This document shows positions 1 through 4,857 of a DNA stretch of 5,035 bases, piece after piece. How positions within the stretch are numbered: the first letter of the stretch is position 1; each line of letters starts with the position of its first letter. The notes below the pieces were generated by a model. It ran no database searches. It was not told the DNA's origin and saw nothing but the letters and a program-made list of their open reading frames with translations. Source of the stretch: an uncultured Ruminococcus sp. (GTDB lineage Bacteria > Bacillota > Clostridia > Oscillospirales > Ruminococcaceae); contig CAMWKY010000180.1 in assembly GCA_947174965.1 (NCBI GenBank), positions 1 through 5,035 of the forward strand, read 5' to 3'. A program made the position numbers and the translations under genes.

Positions 1-39
1 ACTGATAACCGACTGTAATATCGTCGGTTATCAGTTTTT
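1..39 (+). terminator. Perfect 13-bp hairpin with T-tract before hydF (terminator or attenuator)
   Basis: Bases 1-13 (ACTGATAACCGAC) are the exact reverse complement of 23-35, separated by the 9-base loop TGTAATATC and followed by a run of T at 35-39. This has the form of an intrinsic terminator, probably of a gene left of the window. The hydF Shine-Dalgarno sequence AAGGAG (40-45) begins immediately after the T-run, so no room is left for a promoter between hairpin and gene. hydF transcripts must therefore either read through the hairpin or start inside or upstream of it. The hairpin might act as a partial terminator or attenuator. The window edge hides what lies upstream. Confidence 0.75.
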
Positions 40-54
40 AAGGAGTGTTTTTTT

Positions 55-1251
55 ATGTCTTTAAATGATACACCGTCAGGTGAAAGAATACACATAGGCT
101 TTTTCGGTATGAGAAATGCAGGAAAATCAAGTCTTGTAAATGCTGTTACTGGTCAGGATTTAGCTGTTGTTTCAGATGTAAAGGGTACTACTACCGACCC
201 CGTTTACAAGGCTATGGAGTTACTGCCTTTAGGTGCAGTTGAAATTATTGATACTCCTGGTTTTGATGATGAGGGTGAACTCGGTGAACTCCGAATTAAA
301 AAAACCCGTCAGATTCTTGCTAAAACTGATATTGCTGTACTCGTTACGGACGGAAGTCATGAACTATCCGACTGCGACAAGCATTTAATCAGTCTTTTCA
401 AAGAACGTGATATTCCTTATATTATTGCTTACAACAAGTCGGATTTGAGTGGAAAAAATATTCTGTCTGATAATGAAATTTCCGTCAGTGCAGTAAATAA
501 TACAAATATTTTTGAGCTTAAAGAAAAAATTGCATCACTTGCAAAAAATTACGGCTCGGAAAAACGTATTGTAGGCGATTTGATTCAGAAAAATGATTTG
601 CTCGTGCTTGTTACTCCGATTGATGCCTCCGCACCTAAAGGAAGAATGATTCTTCCGCAAGTTCAGACTTTACGTGATATTCTCGATTCAAATGCTATTG
701 CTGTATTTACTACAGAATTTGAACTTGCTGAAACTCTTGACAAGCTTTCTGCTCTGCCGAAAATGGTTATAACTGACAGTCAGGCTTTTGCTGTTGTAAA
801 TAAAATCGTCCCCGAAAATGTGCCGTTGACTTCGTTTTCTATCCTCATGGCAAGATACAAGGGATTCCTTGAAACAGCTGTAAAAGGTGCATCAAAAATA
901 AATTCACTTGAAAATAATGCAAAAATCCTTATTTCAGAGGGCTGTACTCATCACAGACAATGCGGTGACATAGGAAGTGTCAAGTTGCCTGTTCTGCTTG
1001 AAAAGTTTACAGGAAAAAAATTTCAGATTGTACTTAGTTCGGGACGTGATTTTCCTGAAGATTTATCAGAGTTCAGTCTCGTTATTCACTGCGGTGCTTG
1101 TATGCTAAATGAAAAAGAAACTGTTTACCGCCGTAAATCTGCGGAATTACAAGGTATACCGTTTACTAATTATGGTATTGCTCTCGCTTATATGAATGGT
1201 ATTCTCAAACGTACTATAGAAATTTTTCCTGATTTGGTGAAACTGATATGA
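55..1251 (+). CDS. hydF: [FeFe]-hydrogenase maturation GTPase HydF
   Basis: HydF is the cytoplasmic scaffold on which the radical-SAM enzymes HydE and HydG build the 2Fe subcluster of the H-cluster before transfer to apo-hydrogenase. The N-terminal GTPase domain (about residues 10-165) shows G1 GMRNAGKS at 18-25, a Thr-rich switch (T45-T47), G3 DTPG at 66-69 and G4 NKSD at 127-130. The C-terminal cluster domain shows C297-T-H299 and H345-C346-x-x-C349 with 45 residues between the two histidines, matching the HydF pattern CxHx(44-53)HCxxC. The length of 398 aa is normal and the frame is intact. The ATG at 55 follows AAGGAG by 9 bases, a gap filled mostly by a run of seven T. The TGA stop overlaps the ATG of the next gene. 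hydE, hydG and the hydrogenase itself are not in the window. Confidence 0.96.
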   Translation: MSLNDTPSGERIHIGFFGMRNAGKSSLVNAVTGQDLAVVSDVKGTTTDPVYKAMELLPLGAVEIIDTPGFDDEGELGELRIKKTRQILAKTDIAVLVTDGSHELSDCDKHLISLFKERDIPYIIAYNKSDLSGKNILSDNEISVSAVNNTNIFELKEKIASLAKNYGSEKRIVGDLIQKNDLLVLVTPIDASAPKGRMILPQVQTLRDILDSNAIAVFTTEFELAETLDKLSALPKMVITDSQAFAVVNKIVPENVPLTSFSILMARYKGFLETAVKGASKINSLENNAKILISEGCTHHRQCGDIGSVKLPVLLEKFTGKKFQIVLSSGRDFPEDLSEFSLVIHCGACMLNEKETVYRRKSAELQGIPFTNYGIALAYMNGILKRTIEIFPDLVKLI

Positions 1252-1655
1252 AAAAAAGACTACTGTATATTATTTTACTCGTGCTGATTATTGCGGTTGA
1301 AGTTGTTATCGCTCTAACTCAACATAATAATTGGATTCGTGATTATCTTGGTGATGTGATTGTAGTATGGGCTGTATACTGTCTTGTGCAGTCTGTTCTC
1401 GGCGGAAAAAATAATCACTACGCTGTACATCTCGGTGTAATGGGATTTGCTTTTGTCGTGGAGTTTCTGCAATATATTCACATTGTCGATTTAATCGGGC
1501 TTGGACATATTCAGTTCTTCCGCACCCTTATCGGTACTTCTTTCGCTGTTGAGGACTTATGGAGTTATGCTATAGGTACGGTTATCGGGTGTGTGGGTAC
1601 GTTTATATACAAAAAAGTGAATAATATTCGTCAAAACAGGAATATTTCACCATAA
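1248..1655 (+). CDS. DUF2809 family integral membrane protein
   Basis: A small membrane protein of 135 aa with about four predicted transmembrane segments (roughly residues 4-23, 36-52, 58-80 and 104-122) and a basic C-terminal tail, so probably in the cytoplasmic membrane. The pattern R31-x-Y-x-G35-D36 before the second helix, E72-F-L-Q75 in the third, and G-L-G followed by R-T-L-I-G around 84-96 are what I recall of DUF2809 proteins. Their biochemical function is not known. The start codon lies in an ATGA overlap with the hydF stop, with only a weak upstream ribosome binding site, so translation is probably coupled to hydF and the two genes share a transcript. The family assignment is by memory of its motifs. 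A role linked to hydrogenase maturation is not implied by anything except position. Confidence 0.8.
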   Translation: MKKRLLYIILLVLIIAVEVVIALTQHNNWIRDYLGDVIVVWAVYCLVQSVLGGKNNHYAVHLGVMGFAFVVEFLQYIHIVDLIGLGHIQFFRTLIGTSFAVEDLWSYAIGTVIGCVGTFIYKKVNNIRQNRNISP

Positions 1656-1673
1656 AATGAATATTTATGCGAA
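1656..1673 (+). promoter_or_regulatory. Candidate ArgR/AhrC operator (ARG box) upstream of argG
   Basis: AATGAATATTTATGCGAA fits the 18-bp ARG box consensus WNTGAATWWWWATTCANW at 16 of 18 positions; the two misses are T to G and A to G in the right half. It sits 5 bases upstream of the -35 hexamer of the argG promoter, a sensible place for the arginine repressor. Only one good box is visible, whereas strong operators often have two. The assignment rests on consensus matching and on its position before an arginine biosynthesis gene. Confidence 0.55.
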
Positions 1674-1678
1674 AAGTA

Positions 1679-1706
1679 TTGACTTTATTTTATTTTTGTG
1701 TATAAT
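1679..1706 (+). promoter_or_regulatory. Sigma-A promoter of argG
   Basis: The -35 box TTGACT (1679-1684, 5 of 6 to consensus) is followed by a 16-base AT-rich spacer and a perfect -10 box TATAAT (1701-1706). Transcription would start near 1713, giving a leader of only about 30 bases, too short for a T-box or riboswitch. The Shine-Dalgarno GGAGGAG at 1730-1736 lies 7 bases before the argG ATG. Together with the adjacent ARG box this points to control of initiation by the arginine repressor. Confidence 0.85.
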
Positions 1707-1743
1707 AGAATTATCATAATTTTTCCTATGGAGGAGATATAAA

Positions 1744-2976
1744 ATGGATAAGAATAATATTAAAAAAGTCGTTCTCGCTTATTCAGGTGGTCTTGATACT
1801 TCTATCATTATCCCATGGCTTAAAGAGAACTATAACAATTGTGAAGTTATCGCTGTTTCGGGTGACGTTGGTCAGGGTACAGAGCTTGACGGTCTTGAGG
1901 AAAAAGCTATCAAAACAGGTGCATCTAAACTTATTGTATGCGATTTGAAAGAAGAATTTATTCAGGATTACGTTTATCCGACTGTTCAGGCTGGTGCTAT
2001 CTACGAAAACCGTTATATGCTTGGTACTTCTTTTGCTCGTCCGATTATTGCAAAGAGAATTGCTGAAATTGCTATAGCAGAGGGTGCTGATGCTATCTGT
2101 CACGGCTGTACAGGTAAGGGCAATGACCAGGTACGTTTTGAACTCGCAATCAAGGCTTTTGCTCCTGAAATGGCTATTATCGCTCCTTGGCGTGAATGGA
2201 ATATCAAGTCAAGAGATGAGGAAATTGATTACGCTGAAGCTCACAATATCCCACTCAAAATAAACAGAGAAACAAACTACTCAAAGGACAAGAACATCTG
2301 GCATCTTTCACATGAGGGTCTTGACCTCGAAAATCCTGCTAATGAGCCACAGTACGAAAAGAAAGGCTTTCTTGAAATGGGTGTTTCTCCGATTGATGCC
2401 CCTGACAAGCCGACTTACATTACTATCCACTTTGAAAAGGGCGTTCCTACAATGCTCGACGGCAAGGAATTAAACGGCGTTGAAATGGTTACTGCTCTTA
2501 ACAAGCTCGGCGGTGAAAATGGTATCGGTCTTGCTGATTTGGTTGAAAACCGTCTTGTTGGTATGAAGTCAAGAGGCGTTTATGAAACTCCCGGCGGTGC
2601 TATCCTCTATCACGCTCATGAGGTTCTTGAAACTATCACCATTGACAAGGAAACTGCTCGTATCAAGCAGTATCTCGGAATCAAGTTCGCTGACATCGTT
2701 TACAACGGTCAGTGGTATACTCCTCTCCGTGAAGCTATGAGTGCTTTTGTTACTGAAACTCAGAAAACTGTTACAGGTGATGTTACTCTCAAACTCTACA
2801 AGGGCAATATTATAAATGCTGGTGTTACTTCTCCATACACTCTCTATGATGAAGAAGTTGCTACTTTTGATGAAGACGAAGTTTACAATCAGCATGATGC
2901 AGAAGGTTTCATCAATCTCTTTGGATTGCCAATCAAGGTTAAGGCTCAGCTTGACAAAAAAAGAAATAATAAGTAA
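1744..2976 (+). CDS. argG: Argininosuccinate synthase
   Basis: ArgG joins citrulline and aspartate using ATP (releasing AMP and pyrophosphate) to give argininosuccinate, the penultimate step of arginine synthesis, in the cytoplasm as a homotetramer. The N-terminal ATP-pyrophosphatase motif AYSGGLDTS is at residues 12-20 and the second family signature [12 protein letters not shown] at 121-132. The Y91-M-L-G-T-S block, followed by A98-R-P, is also typical. The length of 410 aa is in the usual range and no frame break is seen. The ATG at 1744 follows GGAGGAG by 7 bases. The gene has its own promoter and probable ARG box. The usual partner argH does not follow within the window; a variable small-gene array begins 64 bases after the stop. 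Base composition is richer than in the array: one sampled line (2161-2220) has 27 G/C of 60. Confidence 0.97.
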   Translation: MDKNNIKKVVLAYSGGLDTSIIIPWLKENYNNCEVIAVSGDVGQGTELDGLEEKAIKTGASKLIVCDLKEEFIQDYVYPTVQAGAIYENRYMLGTSFARPIIAKRIAEIAIAEGADAICHGCTGKGNDQVRFELAIKAFAPEMAIIAPWREWNIKSRDEEIDYAEAHNIPLKINRETNYSKDKNIWHLSHEGLDLENPANEPQYEKKGFLEMGVSPIDAPDKPTYITIHFEKGVPTMLDGKELNGVEMVTALNKLGGENGIGLADLVENRLVGMKSRGVYETPGGAILYHAHEVLETITIDKETARIKQYLGIKFADIVYNGQWYTPLREAMSAFVTETQKTVTGDVTLKLYKGNIINAGVTSPYTLYDEEVATFDEDEVYNQHDAEGFINLFGLPIKVKAQLDKKRNNK

Positions 2977-2979
2977 TAT
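2951..2979 (+). promoter_or_regulatory. Possible promoter overlapping the 3' end of argG
   Basis: A perfect -35 hexamer TTGACA (2951-2956) inside the last argG codons is followed after 17 bases by TAATAT (2974-2979), which matches 4 of 6 positions of the -10 consensus. Initiation near 2986 would start a transcript right at the hairpin of 2987-3009 and could serve the downstream small-gene array. The -35 sequence also encodes Leu-Asp of ArgG in an AT-rich tail, so a chance match is quite possible. Confidence 0.35.
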
Positions 2980-2986
2980 GTATACG

Positions 2987-3009
2987 CAGGCAGGTGTAAT
3001 TCCTGCCTG
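2987..3009 (+). terminator. Hairpin after argG, weak terminator candidate
   Basis: CAGGCAGG (2987-2994) pairs perfectly with CCTGCCTG (3002-3009) around the loop TGTAATT. The following bases TTGTGATTTAAAG are T-rich but interrupted, so this is a poor intrinsic terminator and might allow read-through. Its right arm overlaps the left arm (CCTGC, 3002-3006) of the repeated element that follows, so the two folds exclude each other. The loop sequence TGTAAT is shared with the hairpin at 1-35. Confidence 0.5.
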
Positions 3010-3031
3010 TTGTGATTTAAAGCAAGGATAA
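3001..3031 (+). repeat. Intergenic repeated hairpin element, copy 1
   Basis: Bases 3001-3021 match 3967-3987 of copy 2 at 19 of 21 positions. The core is TGTGATTTAA (3011-3020), then 6 bases, then GATAAT. CCTGC (3002-3006) can pair with GCAAGG (3022-3027) if one A is bulged, leaving the core in the loop. The pairing would also cover AAGG, the only Shine-Dalgarno-like sequence for the 78-aa gene that starts at 3041. The element heads the module DUF7660 gene plus acetyltransferase. Its function is unknown. Confidence 0.5.
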
Positions 3032-3040
3032 TAAGCAACT

Positions 3041-3277
3041 ATGGAAGAACATATTGAAATGTTGGGTAAAATAAAAAACAGGAGTGATTTCCTGAAATTT
3101 ATGCAACTATATATTCCAACAATTAAGGATTTATCAATCAGAGACTACTTGGAATCTGTTGCTTCTTGGGCTGAAGATATGGACGGGTATTATAAAAATA
3201 CCAATCAGGAAATACCGCAGAATATAAACTGGGATTTCATTTCAACTTTATTTTATGTGGGCAGTATCTATGAGTAA
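3041..3277 (+). CDS. Small DUF7660-like protein, possible immunity protein
   Basis: A soluble protein of 78 aa with no signal peptide or membrane segment. The order of features fits what I recall of DUF7660: an N-terminal S15-D-F-L-K-F20 helix, Y36-L-E-S-V-A-S-W43 ending in W-x-E-D, an aromatic turn (Y50-Y51), P59 followed by N63-W64, and the C-terminal I76-Y-E. Members are small, lack an assigned biochemical activity, and in my recollection often occur beside other immunity-type genes; a role as an antitoxin-like immunity protein is inference. The start at 3041 has only AAGGA 12 bases upstream, which is a long gap; an ATG at 3059 is an alternative without a better site. The gene lies 64 bases behind argG and 43 bases before the likely start of the acetyltransferase. 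Confidence 0.65.
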   Translation: MEEHIEMLGKIKNRSDFLKFMQLYIPTIKDLSIRDYLESVASWAEDMDGYYKNTNQEIPQNINWDFISTLFYVGSIYE

Positions 3278-3320
3278 ATTTTAATTTATTTTAAACAATA
3301 AATCTTTGGGAAGTGATATT

Positions 3321-3953
3321 ATGATGCCAAATCCAAACAGCATATATCCAAATGAAAATATCAAAGAGATAGTTTATATTAAGAATGTTATAACAAGACC
3401 AAATATTATAGTCGGAGAATATACCTACTATGATGATATAAATGGTGCAGAAAATTTTGAAGAACACGTTACTCATCATTATGAATTTATCGGCGATAAG
3501 CTGATTATCGGAAAATTCTGTGCTATTGCAAAAGGTATTGAATTTGTGATGAATGGTGCAAATCACAGAATGAACAGTGTTACAACTTACCCGTTCAATA
3601 TCATGGGCGGAGACTGGGAACAGTTTGCACCAAGTATTAATGAAACTCCGTTCAAAGGTGATACGATTGTCGGCAATGATGTATGGATTGGACAGAATGT
3701 TACTGTTATGCCTGGTGTTCACATTAGTGATGGTGCTATTATAGGTGCAAATTCTGTTGTTGCAAAAAATATTCCTCCATATAGTATTGCAGTAGGAAAT
3801 CCGTGTCGTGTAGTCCGTATGCGTTTTGACGAAGAACTGACTGCATATTTACTTGAACTTAAATGGTGGGACTGGAGTGCAGATAAGATATTCAAAAATA
3901 TGTCTGCATTATGTAGCGGAGATTTACAAAAAATCAGAAATATAATAGATTGA
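3321..3953 (+). CDS. Vat-family (streptogramin A) O-acetyltransferase, left-handed beta-helix
   Basis: The enzyme should transfer acetyl from acetyl-CoA to a hydroxyl of a xenobiotic; in characterised Vat enzymes the substrate is the group A streptogramin (virginiamycin M, dalfopristin). The N-terminus MMPNP corresponds to the MGPNP start of known Vat proteins. N81-H82-R-M carries the catalytic His at the same number as in VatD, followed by T-Y-P-F. Hexapeptide repeats of the left-handed beta-helix run through G118-N-D-V-W-I-G124 and onward to N160-P, and the C-terminal helix begins with K181-W-W-D-W185. The length of 210 aa is typical. I chose the ATG at 3321, 7 bases after GGGAAG, over a TTG at 3306 because of the family N-terminus. 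It shares a module with the DUF7660-like gene. Substrate may differ from streptogramins; related chromosomal enzymes and CatB-type acetyltransferases are hard to separate by eye. Confidence 0.85.
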   Translation: MMPNPNSIYPNENIKEIVYIKNVITRPNIIVGEYTYYDDINGAENFEEHVTHHYEFIGDKLIIGKFCAIAKGIEFVMNGANHRMNSVTTYPFNIMGGDWEQFAPSINETPFKGDTIVGNDVWIGQNVTVMPGVHISDGAIIGANSVVAKNIPPYSIAVGNPCRVVRMRFDEELTAYLLELKWWDWSADKIFKNMSALCSGDLQKIRNIID

Positions 3954-4008
3954 TAAATTCTGATTCTTCTGCCTGTTGTAATTTAAAATCAGATAAAGCA
4001 GAATTTAT
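3953..4008 (+). repeat. Intergenic repeated hairpin element, copy 2
   Basis: The core TGTAATTTAA (3977-3986), 5 bases and GATAAA (3992-3997) match copy 3 at 22 of 30 positions over 3977-4006, ending in GAATTT in both. CTGATT (3960-3965) pairs with AATCAG (3987-3992), leaving the core in a 21-base loop. Two other pairings compete: ATAAATTCTG (3953-3962) with CAGAATTTAT (3999-4008), a perfect 10-bp stem, and TTCTGC (3967-3972) with GCAGAA (3998-4003), which together with the first hairpin would form a pseudoknot. It precedes the 72-aa gene and begins on the stop codon of the acetyltransferase gene. No T-run follows, so it is not a usual terminator. Confidence 0.55.
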
Positions 4009-4035
4009 AGAGATAACCAAATAAAAGGAGAAAAT

Positions 4036-4254
4036 ATGAATAATAATTTGCATTTTGAAGTTATTCCTGAAACTGTGGAAGAAAAAGGAGACATTCTGCA
4101 CGGAGTTATGGGCAATTATCAAGGAAAACCTGTCGTATTTATGTATGATGCATCAATGCAGGATATAATTATTCCTGAAAGCTTAGAGCCGATATATCCC
4201 GCTATTGAAGATGCTGTTGTCAGATATTTGCGAAGTATAGGAAAATTAAAATAA
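4036..4254 (+). CDS. Small hypothetical protein, 72 aa
   Basis: I do not recognise this protein. It starts at an ATG 5 bases after a strong Shine-Dalgarno AAAAGGAG (4023-4030), so it is very likely translated. The sequence is soluble and acidic in its first half (V-E-E-K-G-D around 15-20), with a likely beta-strand region G26-N-Y-Q-G-K-P-V-V-F-M-Y (a short two-strand hairpin with a G-K turn) and a C-terminal helix around 55-70 ending in basic residues (R-S-I-G-K-L-K). There is no signal peptide or membrane segment. It stands alone between repeat copies 2 and 3, as a one-gene module. Its setting among immunity-like genes suggests, without proof, a similar role. It may also be the remnant of a longer family. 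Confidence 0.75.
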   Translation: MNNNLHFEVIPETVEEKGDILHGVMGNYQGKPVVFMYDASMQDIIIPESLEPIYPAIEDAVVRYLRSIGKLK

Positions 4255-4267
4255 TAAAGATTAAATA

Positions 4268-4310
4268 CTCGGCAGTATCATGTAATTTGAGCCGGGATAA
4301 ATCGGAATTT
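4268..4310 (+). repeat. Intergenic repeated hairpin element, copy 3
   Basis: The core TGTAATTTGA (4281-4290), 5 bases and GATAAA (4296-4301) align base for base with copy 2. CTCGGC (4268-4273) pairs with GCCGGG (4291-4296) with one G-U pair around a 17-base loop. The right arm sits exactly where AATCAG sits in copy 2, with different bases but preserved pairing. A competing small hairpin ATACT-CGGC-AGTAT (4265-4278) would expose CGGC for pairing with GCCG (4291-4294). The element runs almost to the start codon of the next gene (4312), so it would be part of its leader. Confidence 0.55.
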
Positions 4311-4311
4311 G

Positions 4312-4845
4312 ATGGAGATGAGTATATTGTATACAACAATACATAAGATTGAGAGTACAATTGAACTTCCTTATAATGTGATAGACATAGATACAGGAGA
4401 TGAACATTTTATTCTACAGTTTGATTCGTTTGATGATAATCAAAGTGATTATTCAATAAAAATGGGTGGAGTAACAGGAAATTTCAGTATCAAATATCAT
4501 AGCAACGGGATAAACTGCAACTTTAAATGCGATATTACTATCGGGAATGTCTATTTGTTTTATGTGGAATTGGATAATGCCTATGATATTTTATCGGGTA
4601 GAAATGCTGTTGCTGTTCTGAAAAATTATGGTCCTCTGAATCACTCAAATCTGATGTTCACTTTTGACAAACGTGGACACTGTAATGTAGACGGAGATTT
4701 TAAAAATAAAAGTAATCAATATAAAAACGGAATCAATTTTTCTTTTGAACTTGACCAGACAGGTAATATAACACCTATATTAAATTCTATGGAAGTATTT
4801 TTTAATGAATTGAGGAGTATTCAGGGTCATAGTAATTTCTATTAA
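4312..4845 (+). CDS. Immunity-like protein (DUF6228/WapI-like), tentative
   Basis: A protein of 177 aa, soluble and beta-rich, with no signal peptide. The second half has the layout I associate with DUF6228 or WapI-type immunity proteins: an extended helix-like part (V-E-L-D-N-A-Y-D-I-L around 88-97), then L114-M-F-T-F-D-x-R-G-H123, C-N-V-D-G-D-F130, and a last strand F143-S-F-E-L-D-Q-T150 followed by a C-terminal helix. Those proteins are thought to neutralise contact-delivered or secreted toxins; no toxin gene is seen here. The start is uncertain: ATG at 4312 has only CGGA 5 bases upstream, ATG at 4318 abuts GGAG (4314-4317), and TTG at 4327 lies 9 bases after that GGAG. A TTG at 4309 is less likely. 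The downstream gene follows after 12 bases, forming a two-gene unit. Confidence 0.65.
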   Translation: MEMSILYTTIHKIESTIELPYNVIDIDTGDEHFILQFDSFDDNQSDYSIKMGGVTGNFSIKYHSNGINCNFKCDITIGNVYLFYVELDNAYDILSGRNAVAVLKNYGPLNHSNLMFTFDKRGHCNVDGDFKNKSNQYKNGINFSFELDQTGNITPILNSMEVFFNELRSIQGHSNFY

Positions 4846-4857
4846 AGGAGAAATCCA

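Noticed and set aside
1707..1743. T-box or riboswitch leader of argG
   Set aside because: The predicted leader is about 30 bases, too short for any known riboswitch.
1783..2103. Open frame on the minus strand inside argG
   Set aside because: Antisense to the conserved N-terminal half of argG; no ribosome binding site and a low-complexity product rich in Ser, Asn and Thr, typical of a shadow frame.
2569..2895. Open frame on the minus strand inside the 3' half of argG
   Set aside because: Fully antisense to argG with no recognisable domain.
2816..3031. Plus-strand open frame overlapping the argG end
   Set aside because: Out of frame with argG over most of its length, Leu/Ser-rich product, and its tail is only the translated hairpin region.
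3278..3320. Fourth copy of the repeated element before the acetyltransferase
   Set aside because: The stretch is simply A/T-rich; it has TAATTTA and AATAAA but no TGTRATTT core and no pairing arms. It holds only the GGGAAG ribosome binding site.
3291..3722. Minus-strand open frame opposite the acetyltransferase
   Set aside because: Antisense to the conserved Vat catalytic region; no start signals.
3923..3946. Promoter TTTACA...TATAAT at the end of the acetyltransferase gene
   Set aside because: The spacer is only 12 bases, too short for a sigma-A promoter.
3934..4122. Minus-strand open frame across repeat copy 2
   Set aside because: Overlaps the well-started 72-aa gene and the structured intergenic element; no ribosome binding site or family match.
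2977..4310. Integron attC sites between the cassettes
   Set aside because: The elements lack the GTTRRRY / RYYYAAC core pair (the GTTGTGA and GTTGTAA seen do not fit), and no integrase is present, so a classical integron cannot be claimed.
3001..4310. CRISPR array
   Set aside because: Only three imperfect copies separated by whole genes; no regular short spacers and no cas genes.
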